This document shows positions 33,451 to 42,245 of a stretch of DNA of 64,000 bases, piece by piece. Below the pieces are notes generated by a model that was not told the DNA's origin, ran no database searches, and saw only the letters and a list, made by a program, of their open reading frames with translations. Source of the stretch: Roseivirga misakiensis. GTDB lineage: Bacteria; Bacteroidota; Bacteroidia; Cytophagales; Cyclobacteriaceae. Position 1 is the first letter of the stretch. Each line of letters opens with the position of its first letter. The stretch lies in assembly GCF_001747105.1 (NCBI RefSeq), contig NZ_MDGQ01000003.1, forward strand, positions 62,001-126,000, in the 5' to 3' direction. A program made the position numbers and the translations under genes.

Positions 33451-33470
33451 AAATCCCTTTCGAGGGATTT
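33451..33470 (+). terminator. Terminator of fabD
   Basis: An 8-bp stem AAATCCCT / AGGGATTT with a TTCG tetraloop is followed by a T-run on the plus strand. It also lies 8 bp past the folK stop on the other strand, where A/T-rich sequence may make it work in both directions. Confidence 0.88.
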
Positions 33471-33477
33471 TTTTTGT

Positions 33478-33969
33478 TCAATAGTCGATTGAAAAAGGTA
33501 GTACTTCGAGTTCATCAGGGCAGTTATCCAAGAGTTTTTGCTGATTAACCTTTAACACTGGATGCTCGAAATCTGGTGCAATTTCTACCATTGGGACTAG
33601 TGTAAATCTGCGGTTTTGTATTTCCGGATGCGGAATGATCAATTCTGGTTTATTTAAAATGACCTCTTCACAATAAAGAATATCAATGTCAATTAAACGT
33701 TCCCCCCATTTAGTCACCCGCTTACGTCCCATTTCCAACTCTATAGCTTGTGTGAGTGCCAAAAGTCTTTCAGGAGTTCTACTTGTCTCTATCTCAACCA
33801 CTTGATTTAAGAAAGTTGGCTGATCTTCTACACCCCAAGCTGCAGTCTCATAAATGGATGACTCTTTTCTTATGGCAATTCTTTCTACTATCAAGAGCTC
33901 ACAAACCCGCCTTAGATTTGCGAGTCGATCTCCTAAATTAGAACCCAGTAAAAGATAGATACTGTTCAT
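33478..33969 (-). CDS. folK: 2-amino-4-hydroxy-6-hydroxymethyldihydropteridine diphosphokinase
   Basis: A 163-residue enzyme of folate synthesis that transfers pyrophosphate from ATP to 6-hydroxymethyl-dihydropterin. Motifs: LLGSNLGDRLANL at the N-terminus, ETAAWGVEDQPTFLNQV (pterin-binding loop), and the metal-binding RLIDIDILYCEE followed by IPHPEIQNRRFTLVPM. The ATG at 33969 is chosen because it places LLGSN at the usual distance; a TTG three codons upstream is less likely. It stands alone, divergent from bioB and convergent with fabD. Confidence 0.96.
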   Translation of the reverse strand: MNSIYLLLGSNLGDRLANLRRVCELLIVERIAIRKESSIYETAAWGVEDQPTFLNQVVEIETSRTPERLLALTQAIELEMGRKRVTKWGERLIDIDILYCEEVILNKPELIIPHPEIQNRRFTLVPMVEIAPDFEHPVLKVNQQKLLDNCPDELEVLPFSIDY

Positions 33970-33975
33970 ATTGAT

Positions 33976-33983
33976 CAAATATA
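33976..33983 (-). promoter_or_regulatory. Possible folK -7 element
   Basis: On the minus strand TATATTTG matches TAnnTTTG and ends 6 bp before the folK ATG. No good TTTG was found upstream. If real, transcription would start at or next to the start codon. Confidence 0.35.
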
Positions 33984-34044
33984 GTATTAGTTATTGGAGT
34001 TGATTCAGGGTGTGCCTATTTTGCCAAGAGTTTAACAATAGAGA

Positions 34045-35148
34045 ATGAGCGAGATTAGAAACGACTGGACAAAAGAAGAAATTCTAGAGATATATAATAA
34101 ACCACTTCTTGATTTAGTCTACGAGGCAGCCACAATTCACCGAAAGTATCACAACCCAAACGAGGTTCAAGTCAGTACGCTGCTCTCTATTAAAACTGGC
34201 GGCTGTCCAGAGGACTGTGCTTATTGTCCGCAAGCAGCTCGCTACCATACCGATATAGAAACAAATGACTTAATGACTGTGGAGCAGGTAAAAGCACAGG
34301 CATTGAGAGCAAAATCATCAGGTTCTTCTAGAGTTTGTATGGGAGCTGCTTGGAGAAATGTCGAAGATGGGCCTGAGTTCGATCAGGTGCTCGATATGGT
34401 CAGAACTATCAATGGTTTGGACATGGAGGTTTGCTGTACATTAGGTATGCTGAGTGAAAACCAAGCCAAAAGGTTGGCGGAAGCTGGTTTATACGCTTAC
34501 AACCACAACCTCGACTCGTCAGAGGAGTACTACAAAGAAATTATTTCAACTCGTGGCTGGGAAGATAGACTTGAAACACTGAAAAACGTCCGTAAAACTA
34601 ACGTGACCGTTTGTAGCGGTGGAATTATTGGAATGGGCGAAAAGATTGAAGACAGAGCTGGTATGCTCGTAGCACTATCTTCTTTAAGCCCGCAACCTGA
34701 ATCAGTGCCGATCAATGCTTTGGTTTCTGTAGAGGGAACCCCACTTGAAGAAGAACAAGTGGTGCCTATTTGGGATATGATCAGAATGGTGGCACTTACA
34801 AGAATCGTTTTGCCACATACTACTGTTAGACTTTCTGCAGGAAGAACTGAAATGAGTAAAGAAGGTCAAGCTTTTTGTTTCTTGGCTGGTGCAGGATCTA
34901 TTTTTGCGGGAGACAAGCTCTTAACTACTCCAAACCCAGATGTAAATGAGGATATGGAGTTATTCAAAATTTTGGGGATCAACCCTATGAAACCATATGC
35001 TAAAGGGGCCAAACCTACCCCACTGGCGCCTGAAGAAAGCACTGATGCCGCCAATGAAAAAATTAAATGGTCAAGGCCAGGGCATCGAATTGAAAAGAAC
35101 GTTGAAGCCACTAAAAAGGCCAATAAAAAAAGAAAGGAAGCTATATAG
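34045..35148 (+). CDS. bioB: Biotin synthase
   Basis: A 367-residue radical SAM enzyme that inserts sulfur into dethiobiotin. The radical SAM cluster cysteines are Cys54, Cys58 and Cys61 (GGCPEDCAYC). Other family motifs are RVCMGAAWRN, YNHNLDSSEEYY, CSGGIIGMGE and LSAGRTEM. The C-terminus has a Lys-rich tail (KKANKKRKEA) slightly longer than usual. No other bio genes are adjacent. A long hairpin terminator overlaps its stop codon. Confidence 0.98.
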   Translation: MSEIRNDWTKEEILEIYNKPLLDLVYEAATIHRKYHNPNEVQVSTLLSIKTGGCPEDCAYCPQAARYHTDIETNDLMTVEQVKAQALRAKSSGSSRVCMGAAWRNVEDGPEFDQVLDMVRTINGLDMEVCCTLGMLSENQAKRLAEAGLYAYNHNLDSSEEYYKEIISTRGWEDRLETLKNVRKTNVTVCSGGIIGMGEKIEDRAGMLVALSSLSPQPESVPINALVSVEGTPLEEEQVVPIWDMIRMVALTRIVLPHTTVRLSAGRTEMSKEGQAFCFLAGAGSIFAGDKLLTTPNPDVNEDMELFKILGINPMKPYAKGAKPTPLAPEESTDAANEKIKWSRPGHRIEKNVEATKKANKKRKEAI

Positions 35149-35160
35149 CTTCCTTTCTTT
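35129..35160. terminator. Bidirectional terminator between bioB and the porin gene
   Basis: A perfect 32-bp palindrome centred between 35144 and 35145 (arms of 16: AAAGAAAGGAAGCTAT and its complement) overlaps the bioB stop codon. A T-run follows on the plus strand and A-rich sequence precedes it, giving a T-run on the minus strand for the convergent gene ending at 35186. Confidence 0.88.
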
Positions 35161-35185
35161 TTTTGATTTCAATTATGATGATCTT

Positions 35186-35785
35186 CTAGAATAGTTTAAA
35201 ACCAATACCTAGTACGATTTGATTTCCTCTTTCATCGGTAGAAAATGAATTTCCAGCTACCGTGATGGCATCACCAAATTTTTCACTCAAAGCACCTTCA
35301 TACTTCAAGTCGATTACAAATTTCAATAAATCGATACCTACACCAGCTTGAAAACCGATAGTCGTGCTACTGTAGTTATCCTTAATATCAGTTACAGCAC
35401 CTGCAATATCGCTTTCTGCGCTAGTCAAGAAACTCAACGCTGGACCTGCATTTATTCTTAATGGACCAATTTTCCCGCCGATCATGATTGGCACATCTAC
35501 TCTATTGAAAGATAAATCTACATCTTGAGTACTTGACGTGATTGTTGACTCTGTTTGGCTAAATAATAATTCAGGTTGCACGTAAAGACCGATCACAGGG
35601 ATTTTCACTCTTGCAAATAATCCGTATTGGAATCCGAATTCAGCATCGCCAGCCTGAACGTTAGCTACTTCCTCTCTTAAATCAAGATTAGAAGAAATTA
35701 GGGTAATTCTTGGCCCAAGTGTGACCTGAGCGGAAGCACTTACAGATATTACAACAAATGCTAATGTTAAAATGAGTTTTTTCAT
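35186..35785 (-). CDS. Outer-membrane beta-barrel (porin family) protein
   Basis: A 199-residue protein with a clear signal peptide (MKKLILTLAFVVISVSASAQ) and then alternating short strands such as VTLGPRITLIS, YGLFARVKIPVIGLYVQPELLF, LRINAGPALSFL and GFQAGVGIDLLKFVIDLKYEGAL, ending in a hydrophobic IVLGIGFKLF. This fits the small OMP_b-brl_2-type barrels common in Bacteroidota. The function is unknown. It lies 37 bp after the flavin reductase-like gene on the same strand and could be read through from the tyrosine operon. Confidence 0.85.
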   Translation of the reverse strand: MKKLILTLAFVVISVSASAQVTLGPRITLISSNLDLREEVANVQAGDAEFGFQYGLFARVKIPVIGLYVQPELLFSQTESTITSSTQDVDLSFNRVDVPIMIGGKIGPLRINAGPALSFLTSAESDIAGAVTDIKDNYSSTTIGFQAGVGIDLLKFVIDLKYEGALSEKFGDAITVAGNSFSTDERGNQIVLGIGFKLF

Positions 35786-35822
35786 AATGTTTATTTAATG
35801 GTAGTTAGTCTTGAACTAAAAA

Positions 35823-36710
35823 TCAGTACGCCTGTAAAAGTGTGAGCCATGCCTTTTCAACTTCATCAGATTCTAAATAGCGCTTCGCTAATTCATGTAG
35901 TTGGTTTTCCAAGGACTCTGGATCATTGATAAAACGTGTTTTTATCTCGACTATTTCAGGTGTATCTGCGAATGCAAATATGCGATCATTTTCGGGTATT
36001 TTATCAATATTTCCTAATCTCCCTAAATTATTGCCAGTTAGTACTGGACTATTGCGGATTGCATCAGGAATTTGATCGACCCCGATACCTAGATTTCGGT
36101 TTGGCTTCGGCAACTTAAATATTGCTGAACCATTGGCTCGACAATACCAATCGCCCCCCATTCTTCCTACAAGGTCGGTTTTATAAGGATCGGGCTTCCC
36201 ATCTGCTCCCAGCACATCGTCACTAATATGCGCTAGTACTATTTCACATATAATCAAGTTTCCGGCTCCAGCCTCCTCGCCCAAATGCACCACTTCTTTC
36301 ACTTGGCACTCAAATGAAGCAATAGACTCTTTTACCCTAGGAACAGCGACTTTTTCAGAATCTATCGCGGTCAATCCTGATTTAATAAATTCATTTACTC
36401 CTTTAGCGTAAGCTGTGCTACTCAAAGACATTTGTTCAACAATGGCATAATTAACCACATTGATCACAATCTCCTTTGTTGCCATCGCATTGAGCAACGT
36501 ATGCTTTAATTGTAAGTCTCTAGGCTTAGCAGGAGATAAGATCAATGTCGGCGGATTAGTACTGAAAACATTGAAAAAACTATAAGGAGCTAGGTTTGGG
36601 TTGCCATCGGAATCAACCGTACTGGCAAAAGCAATAGGTCTCGGCCCGATACAACCTAAAAGTTGTGCATGTAATTCAGGTGTTGATATTTCTTTTGGAT
36701 CAATTTTCAT
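35823..36710 (-). CDS. Flavin reductase family protein (FMN-binding split barrel)
   Basis: A 295-residue protein whose first 190 or so residues match flavin-reductase-like split-barrel proteins: GPRPIAFASTVDSDGNPNLAPYSFFN, then NPPTLILSPA and EIVINVVN. The region from about 200 to 295 is an extra C-terminal part (NRNLGIGVDQIPDAIRNS onward). It is the last gene of the five-gene tyrosine/homogentisate operon, 29 bp after fahA. The reaction is unknown; the family reduces flavin with NAD(P)H or simply binds FMN. Its place suggests a role in aromatic amino acid breakdown. Confidence 0.9.
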   Translation of the reverse strand: MKIDPKEISTPELHAQLLGCIGPRPIAFASTVDSDGNPNLAPYSFFNVFSTNPPTLILSPAKPRDLQLKHTLLNAMATKEIVINVVNYAIVEQMSLSSTAYAKGVNEFIKSGLTAIDSEKVAVPRVKESIASFECQVKEVVHLGEEAGAGNLIICEIVLAHISDDVLGADGKPDPYKTDLVGRMGGDWYCRANGSAIFKLPKPNRNLGIGVDQIPDAIRNSPVLTGNNLGRLGNIDKIPENDRIFAFADTPEIVEIKTRFINDPESLENQLHELAKRYLESDEVEKAWLTLLQAY

Positions 36711-36739
36711 AACTAATGATTTCTTTAAAGACCCATTGG

Positions 36740-38011
36740 CTATTTAGCCGGCAATACTTTGGCTTTTACCTCGCCAAACCCAATACGAACACCGTTCCGT
36801 TCGGCATGGCCTCTCATAATCACGGTATCACCATCTTGAATAAATTTCCGTTCCGACCCATCCTTCATAAGTATCGGTTTGGTACCGCGCCAAGAGAGTT
36901 CAAGCATAGAACCATATGCACTTTCTTCAGGGCCAGAAATGGTTCCAGAACCATACATATCACCCACCTGCATGTTACAGCCGTTTACCGTATGGTGTGC
37001 CAACTGTTGTCTTACATTCCAATACATATGTTTGAAATTGGAGTTAGAAACTGTTTGCTCATCGCTGCCATCAGGTACAATTCCAACTTCTAGGTTCACG
37101 TCAAAATGAGTGTCTTCCTCGTAGCTCAAATATGGAAGAACTTCGGGATCTTGCTCAGGTCCAGCGACAGTAAATGGCATTAACGCATCCATCGTAACAA
37201 TCCATGGAGAGACATGCGAAGCAAAGTTTTTAGCTAGGAATGGACCTAACGGTACATACTCCCATTTCTGAATATCTCGTGCCGACCAATCGTTCAAGAT
37301 CACAAACCCGAATATATAGTCCTCAGCTTCCTTTGTAGAAACTGCTCGGCCTAGATCGTTTTCCTTGCAAGTGATATAGGCCATTTCTAATTCAAAGTCT
37401 AACAACCGGCATGGACCAAAAGATGGGCTGTCGGCATCATCCGCTTTTGTTTGGCCTTTGGGTCTATGAAATGGTGTACCCGATACAACAATGGACGAGG
37501 CTCGACCGTGATAACCAACAGGAATATGCTTCCAGTTAGGCATTAGTGCATTTTCAGGTCCTCTGAACATCGTTCCTACATTAAAGGCATGCTGCTCTGA
37601 AGAATAAAAGTCCGTATAGTTCGGTACCCGCACAGGCATATGCATTTCCACCGCAGCCATTTGATGAAAAGCACTTTCACATAGTGCAGTGTAAGCGCTC
37701 AACTCAGTATTTCCCTCTGCAAGCAACTCAGAAATCCTATCCCTTACTTTTCTAGCTGTTGCCTTACCCAACGCCATAAAATCATTGAGTGTACTTTGCT
37801 CGAAAACCTTAGCTGGTAAATCTATTCCTTCAAAAAGCCCAGCGGCATGTAGTGAAGCTAGGTCTAAAACCTGGTCTCCAATGGCTGTTGCGGCGCGTGG
37901 CTTGGAAGTTTGAGTTGAAAACATACCGAATGGTATATTTTGAATAGGAAAGTCAGAATTTTCGGGTACCACTACCCATGATTTCAACTCTGGATTATTT
38001 GCTTTGATCAT
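36740..38011 (-). CDS. fahA: Fumarylacetoacetase
   Basis: The last step of tyrosine catabolism: it cleaves fumarylacetoacetate to fumarate and acetoacetate. From the ATG at 38011 the protein is 423 residues, and its start IKANNPELKSWVVVPENSDF agrees with the family N-terminus. Other family motifs: FYSSEQHAFNVGTMFRG, PVGYHGRASSIVVSGTPFHRP (catalytic His in GYHG), the metal-site ELEMAYI and LNDWSARDIQKWEY, and GDMYGSGTISGP. A GTG seven codons upstream (38032) overlaps hppD by 4 bp and is an alternative start. The gene sits 17 bp after hppD. Confidence 0.97.
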   Translation of the reverse strand: MIKANNPELKSWVVVPENSDFPIQNIPFGMFSTQTSKPRAATAIGDQVLDLASLHAAGLFEGIDLPAKVFEQSTLNDFMALGKATARKVRDRISELLAEGNTELSAYTALCESAFHQMAAVEMHMPVRVPNYTDFYSSEQHAFNVGTMFRGPENALMPNWKHIPVGYHGRASSIVVSGTPFHRPKGQTKADDADSPSFGPCRLLDFELEMAYITCKENDLGRAVSTKEAEDYIFGFVILNDWSARDIQKWEYVPLGPFLAKNFASHVSPWIVTMDALMPFTVAGPEQDPEVLPYLSYEEDTHFDVNLEVGIVPDGSDEQTVSNSNFKHMYWNVRQQLAHHTVNGCNMQVGDMYGSGTISGPEESAYGSMLELSWRGTKPILMKDGSERKFIQDGDTVIMRGHAERNGVRIGFGEVKAKVLPAK

Positions 38012-38028
38012 AATCTCGCCTTCGTCGT

Positions 38029-39168
38029 TCACAACGTATTTCTTAGTTCTTGTTCTCTTTCTATAGCCTCGAAAAGTGCCTTAAAATTACCTTTCCCAAA
38101 TGATTGCGCTCCTTTTCTTTGTATAATCTCAAAGAACATGGTTGGCCGATCTAGCACTGGTTTAGTGAAAATTTGAAGCAAATAGCCCTCATCATCTCTA
38201 TCGATAAGAATATTGAGGTTCTTCAATGGCTCTAAGTCCTCATCAATCTCCCCGACACGGTCTAGAACATCGTCGTAATACACTTCAGGTACTTTCAGAA
38301 ACTCCACTCCCCTTGCTCTTAATGCTGTAATTGTCTCAATAATATTATCAGTAGCCAAGGCGACATGTTGTACCCCAGCTCCATTATAAAATTCAATATA
38401 TTCCTCTATCTGAGACTTTCGGCGTCCTTCAGCTGGTTCGTTAATTGGGAATTTGATTCGCCCCGTACCGTTACTCATCACCTTACTCATTAAGGCGGTG
38501 TAATCGGTAGATATATCTTTATCATCAAATGAAACTAGCTGAGTAAATCCCATGACTTTCTCATAGAACTCGCACCACTTATTCATTTCTCCCCAGCCAA
38601 CATTGCCCACCATGTGATCGATATATTTCAAGCCAACGACAGGTGGGTTAAAATCGGTATCCCACTTTTGGAATCCCGGCAAAAACACACCATTGTAATT
38701 ACTTCTTTCAACAAAAATATGGAGCGTTTCTCCGTAAGTCTTGATACCAGATTTCACAACATAGCCATGTTCATCTTCTTCACGATGTGGCTCCATGCAT
38801 GATTCCGCTCCTCTTTTAGTAGTTTCTTCCCAAGCTTTTGTAGCATCATCTACCCAAAGTGCGATAACCTTGACACCATCGCCATGCTTGCTGATATGTT
38901 CGTTGATAGGCCCACCCTCTTTCAATGGTGAGGTTAGCACGAGTCGTATCTTATCTTGCTGTAGCACATAAGAAACTCTATCCTTCAACCCAGTTTCAAG
39001 CCCAGCATAAGCTACTGATTGAAAACCAAAAGCTGACTTATAGTAGTGTGCAGCTTGTTTTGCATTTCCTACATATAACTCTACGTAGTCAGTACCATTC
39101 ATTGGAAGGAAATCTTGGGCTCCTTCAAAAATCTTTTCTCCAGAATATGTTGTATTTGCTGTTGCCAT
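38029..39168 (-). CDS. hppD: 4-hydroxyphenylpyruvate dioxygenase
   Basis: A 379-residue non-haem iron enzyme that converts 4-hydroxyphenylpyruvate to homogentisate. The three iron ligands are visible as His185 (KYIDHMVGN), His268 (GVQHVALATDN) and Glu347 (TMFFEIIQRKG). Two vicinal-oxygen-chelate halves are present. The ATG at 39168 is preferred to a TTG three codons upstream. The gene lies 22 bp after hmgA and just before fahA, giving the pathway order hmgA-hppD-fahA in one transcription unit. Confidence 0.97.
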   Translation of the reverse strand: MATANTTYSGEKIFEGAQDFLPMNGTDYVELYVGNAKQAAHYYKSAFGFQSVAYAGLETGLKDRVSYVLQQDKIRLVLTSPLKEGGPINEHISKHGDGVKVIALWVDDATKAWEETTKRGAESCMEPHREEDEHGYVVKSGIKTYGETLHIFVERSNYNGVFLPGFQKWDTDFNPPVVGLKYIDHMVGNVGWGEMNKWCEFYEKVMGFTQLVSFDDKDISTDYTALMSKVMSNGTGRIKFPINEPAEGRRKSQIEEYIEFYNGAGVQHVALATDNIIETITALRARGVEFLKVPEVYYDDVLDRVGEIDEDLEPLKNLNILIDRDDEGYLLQIFTKPVLDRPTMFFEIIQRKGAQSFGKGNFKALFEAIEREQELRNTL

Positions 39169-39190
39169 CTTTTTCAAAAAATTATGTCTT

Positions 39191-40351
39191 CTAATGCTCC
39201 AACCATGATTTATGGTAATCCTTTACCAAAATCTTCATTGCTTCTTCAGTTACTTTTAATGGTTTGAATGTATCGACCATTACCGCCAACTCTGCCGTCT
39301 CCTTTACACCTAAACTTCGCTCCATTGCTCCAGGGTGTGGGCCATGTGGAATCCCCGCAGGATGTAGCGTTATTTGCCCACGTTCTATATTATTTCGACT
39401 CATGAAATCGCCATCTACATAGTAGAGCACCTCATCAGAATCAATATTACTGTGGTTATATGGGGCAGGTACAGCTTCTGGGTGATAATCGAACAATCGA
39501 GGAACAAATGAACACACTACAAATGCGTCTGTTTCAAATGTTTGATGTACTGGAGGTGGCTGATGAACTCGTCCTGTTATTGGTTCAAAATCATGAATTG
39601 AAAATGCATAAGGGAAGTTAAATCCATCCCAACCCACTACATCGAATGGGTGTGTTGCATAAACATACTCATGGATCATACCTTGCTTTTTCACTTTAAT
39701 AATGAAATCGCCTTTTTCGTCATGTGTATCTAGGTTAGTTGGTCTACGTAGGTCACGTTCGCAGTAGGGAGAATGCTCTAGCAATTGACCAAACCAGTTC
39801 CGATAACGCTTTGGTGTGTAGATCGGCCTAGCAGACTCTACAATAAAGAGTCTGTTCTCTTCCGTATCGAAATCTATTTGGTAAATCATTCCCCGGGGGA
39901 CTACCAAATAATCGCCATAGCCAAATTCTATGTTTCCTAAAAGTGTTCTTAAAGTACCAGAACCTTCATGCACAAAAATTAACTCGTCACAGTCAGTATT
40001 CTTGTAAAAATACTCCGTAAGAGATTTTTGTGGCGATGCCAATACAATATGACAATCGTTATTGACCAAAACTGGAGTTCGACTTTCCAAATAATCTGCC
40101 TTTGGTGGGACAGAAAATCCTTTTATACCCAAAGACAGCATATTTTTTTCTACCGCAATTTTTGGTGAAACATCATATGACTTGATCACTTCTTTGACCT
40201 GTGTAGGCCGATGAATGTGATAAAGTGTTGATGACATCCCATCGAAACCGATGGTTCCAAAAAGCTGCTCGTAATAGTATCCACCAGTTTCCTTTTTGAA
40301 AGTAGTGTGTCGTTTGTGCGGAATTTTACCGAGTTGGTGATAAAATGGCAT
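39191..40351 (-). CDS. hmgA: Homogentisate 1,2-dioxygenase
   Basis: A 386-residue cupin-fold ring-cleaving dioxygenase that opens homogentisate to maleylacetoacetate. Visible family features: the N-terminal MPFYHQLGKIPHKRHTTF; DELIFVHEGSG and YLVVPRGMIYQI in the first cupin; and the C-terminal metal site in DSDEVLYYVDGDF and LHPAGIPHGPHPGAMERS. The start at 40351 gives the normal N-terminus. It follows the amino-acid dehydrogenase by 12 bp. A maleylacetoacetate isomerase gene was not seen in the window. Confidence 0.96.
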   Translation of the reverse strand: MPFYHQLGKIPHKRHTTFKKETGGYYYEQLFGTIGFDGMSSTLYHIHRPTQVKEVIKSYDVSPKIAVEKNMLSLGIKGFSVPPKADYLESRTPVLVNNDCHIVLASPQKSLTEYFYKNTDCDELIFVHEGSGTLRTLLGNIEFGYGDYLVVPRGMIYQIDFDTEENRLFIVESARPIYTPKRYRNWFGQLLEHSPYCERDLRRPTNLDTHDEKGDFIIKVKKQGMIHEYVYATHPFDVVGWDGFNFPYAFSIHDFEPITGRVHQPPPVHQTFETDAFVVCSFVPRLFDYHPEAVPAPYNHSNIDSDEVLYYVDGDFMSRNNIERGQITLHPAGIPHGPHPGAMERSLGVKETAELAVMVDTFKPLKVTEEAMKILVKDYHKSWLEH

Positions 40352-40363
40352 TTGGCATCAGGT

Positions 40364-41593
40364 TTATTTTACTAACTGTTTTAGGGAGTGCTCCAAGGCT
40401 CTTTTTGATATGCCCTGTGTACTGGATGAAAGGTCATGAACGTTTTGTAATGCCTTTCTAATCACATCAGAAGTATCTTCAAAGATGGCTTCATCCGTTA
40501 ATGCTACGCCTCCTTGCATAAGATACGCAAAAACACGCGCCATACCGCAATTGGCAATAAAGTCAGGAATCACCGAAAGGTTATCATCAGCATAGAGCCC
40601 TGTTTTACCAAAGAATATTTCTGGATCATTGAAAGGCACATTGGCACCACATGAAATCACTTCTAACTTGGTACCGATCATTCGATCGACTTGGTCTTTT
40701 GTAATGAGTCTCGACGCTGCCGCTGGAACAAAAATTTCAAAGTCTAGGTCCCAAATTTCTTCATTTATTTGATCGTAAGGAATCATATTTTCAGCCGATA
40801 GCTGAGTCCCATTTCTATTCAGAAACAGATTTCTAATTTCTTCCAGACTATAGCCTTCTTGTTTATGAATACCTCCATCTCGATCAATGATTCCGACGAC
40901 TTTTATACCCATTTGAGCCAAATAAAAGCCAGCCGCGGCACCTACATTTCCCCAGCCTTGAATCACAGCTCGTTTTTCTCGGTAATCTTGCCCCCAAATG
41001 TCATAATAATGATGCACTGCTTGCGCCACGCCATAGCCTGTGATCATATCCGCAACCTTGTATTTTCTAGACACATCGGGTGTAAACTCTGGATTCTCGA
41101 TAACCTTTACGACACCGTTTCTCAGTTGTCCAATACGGTTGATCTTAGAAGCCTCGTTTGGTTTGAAGTGACCATTGAAAACGCCTTCTTGCGGATGCCA
41201 AATCCCTGCCTCCTCCGTCATGGCGATAACCTCGTGAATCTCATCAACGTTCAAATCACCTCCTGTACCATAGTAGAACTTCAATAATGGACTAACCGCA
41301 GCAAACCACCTTTGGAGAACACCTTCTTTTCTAGGGTCCTTTGGGTCGAAATTTATACCAGATTTCGCCCCACCGATTGCCGGACCTGAAACGGTAAATT
41401 TGACTTCCATGGTTTTTGCCAAAGACTCTACCTCTCTTTTATTCAATCCTTTTCGCATTCTGGTACCACCACCAGCGGCTCCACCACGTCGTGAATTGAT
41501 CACCACCCATCCTTCAGCCTCAGTCTCTGGGTCGCTCCACTCAAAGACAATTTCAGGGGCTTTATTCTCAAATTTCTCTAATAAACTATCCAT
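40364..41593 (-). CDS. Glu/Leu/Phe/Val dehydrogenase
   Basis: A 409-residue NAD(P)-dependent amino-acid dehydrogenase that reversibly deaminates an amino acid to its 2-oxo acid. The substrate region has RRGGAAGGGTRMRKG, then KFTVSGPAIGGAKSGINFDP with the catalytic-region lysine, and YGTGGDLNVDE. The dinucleotide-binding domain has VIQGWGNVGAAAGFYLAQ. The type (Glu, Leu or Phe/Val) cannot be fixed by motif alone. As the first gene of the tyrosine-degradation operon, Phe, Leu or another hydrophobic amino acid is plausible. It is preceded by a -7 promoter match and is divergent from an Lrp/AsnC gene. Confidence 0.92.
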   Translation of the reverse strand: MDSLLEKFENKAPEIVFEWSDPETEAEGWVVINSRRGGAAGGGTRMRKGLNKREVESLAKTMEVKFTVSGPAIGGAKSGINFDPKDPRKEGVLQRWFAAVSPLLKFYYGTGGDLNVDEIHEVIAMTEEAGIWHPQEGVFNGHFKPNEASKINRIGQLRNGVVKVIENPEFTPDVSRKYKVADMITGYGVAQAVHHYYDIWGQDYREKRAVIQGWGNVGAAAGFYLAQMGIKVVGIIDRDGGIHKQEGYSLEEIRNLFLNRNGTQLSAENMIPYDQINEEIWDLDFEIFVPAAASRLITKDQVDRMIGTKLEVISCGANVPFNDPEIFFGKTGLYADDNLSVIPDFIANCGMARVFAYLMQGGVALTDEAIFEDTSDVIRKALQNVHDLSSSTQGISKRALEHSLKQLVK

Positions 41594-41619
41594 GGATTTA
41601 GCTTTTATACCGATCTAAA

Positions 41620-41627
41620 CAAAGCTA
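41620..41627 (-). promoter_or_regulatory. Probable -7 element of the tyrosine operon
   Basis: On the minus strand TAGCTTTG matches TAnnTTTG, 26 bp before the dehydrogenase ATG. The only upstream partner is a weak ATTG about 22 nt away (41650-41653). Confidence 0.55.
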
Positions 41628-41682
41628 AAAAACTCAAAAGAAAGACATGCAATTCATCGGTAAATGATCAATAAATTATTCG

Positions 41683-41703
41683 ATTCAACTATAATTAATG
41701 AAT
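41683..41703. promoter_or_regulatory. Possible Lrp/AsnC operator
   Basis: An AT-rich 21-bp site with 5-bp arms ATTCA / TGAAT lies in the 170-bp divergent gap between the tyrosine operon and the Lrp-type gene. The arms are short, so this is a weak call based mainly on position. Confidence 0.25.
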
Positions 41704-41731
41704 TAGATAGAAGATAACACCATTTTAGTTT

Positions 41732-41739
41732 TATTTTTG
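41732..41739 (+). promoter_or_regulatory. Probable -7 element of the Lrp/AsnC gene
   Basis: TATTTTTG matches TAnnTTTG, 24 bp before the ATG; no clear TTTG at the expected distance upstream. Confidence 0.5.
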
Positions 41740-41763
41740 AAGGCGAAATAGCCGATTCATCTA

Positions 41764-42222
41764 ATGAAACTAGACAGTACCGATATCAAGATTCTTGAGG
41801 TTATGCAAAAAGATGGCCGTATTACCACTAAAGCACTAGCCGATCAACTTAATTTATCTACGACCCCTGTGTTTGAAAGAGTCAAAAGATTGGAAAGGGA
41901 GGGCATTATCAAACAATATGTGGCCTTACTCGACAATAGAAAGTTGGACCTTATGCTGACGGCCTTTATTTCGATCAGCCTTACCAAACATTCCCGTTCA
42001 TATTTAGAGAAATTTGTGAATGAAGTAAATCAATATCCAGAAGTAATGGAGTGTTATCACATCGCGGGTAATTTTGACTTCTTACTTAAAATCGTCGTAA
42101 AGAATATGGAAATATATGAGGCCTTTATTCTCAATAAACTTTCCACAATAGCCAATCTAGGCCAGGTTCAAAGTTCGTTTGTGCTTTCAAAGAACATCCA
42201 TAAAACGGCTTACAGTATTTAA
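41764..42222 (+). CDS. Lrp/AsnC family transcriptional regulator
   Basis: A 152-residue regulator. The N-terminal winged helix-turn-helix covers about residues 4-60 (DSTDIKILEVMQKDGRITTK, LADQLNLSTTPVFERVKRLE, REGIIKQY). The C-terminal RAM/AsnC ligand-binding domain covers about 66-145, with VMECYHIAGNFDFLLKI. These proteins act as oligomers that sense amino acids and often control the divergent operon. Here that is a five-gene amino-acid dehydrogenase/tyrosine catabolic unit, so control of that operon is the obvious inference. Confidence 0.95.
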   Translation: MKLDSTDIKILEVMQKDGRITTKALADQLNLSTTPVFERVKRLEREGIIKQYVALLDNRKLDLMLTAFISISLTKHSRSYLEKFVNEVNQYPEVMECYHIAGNFDFLLKIVVKNMEIYEAFILNKLSTIANLGQVQSSFVLSKNIHKTAYSI

Positions 42223-42245
42223 AAAACGATCGACATTAAAGATTC

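Noticed and set aside
41653-41690. Second palindrome-like AT-rich stretch in the Lrp gap (ATCAATAAATTATTCGAT)
   Set aside because: Only about six of nine positions pair per arm, no better than expected in AT-rich DNA.
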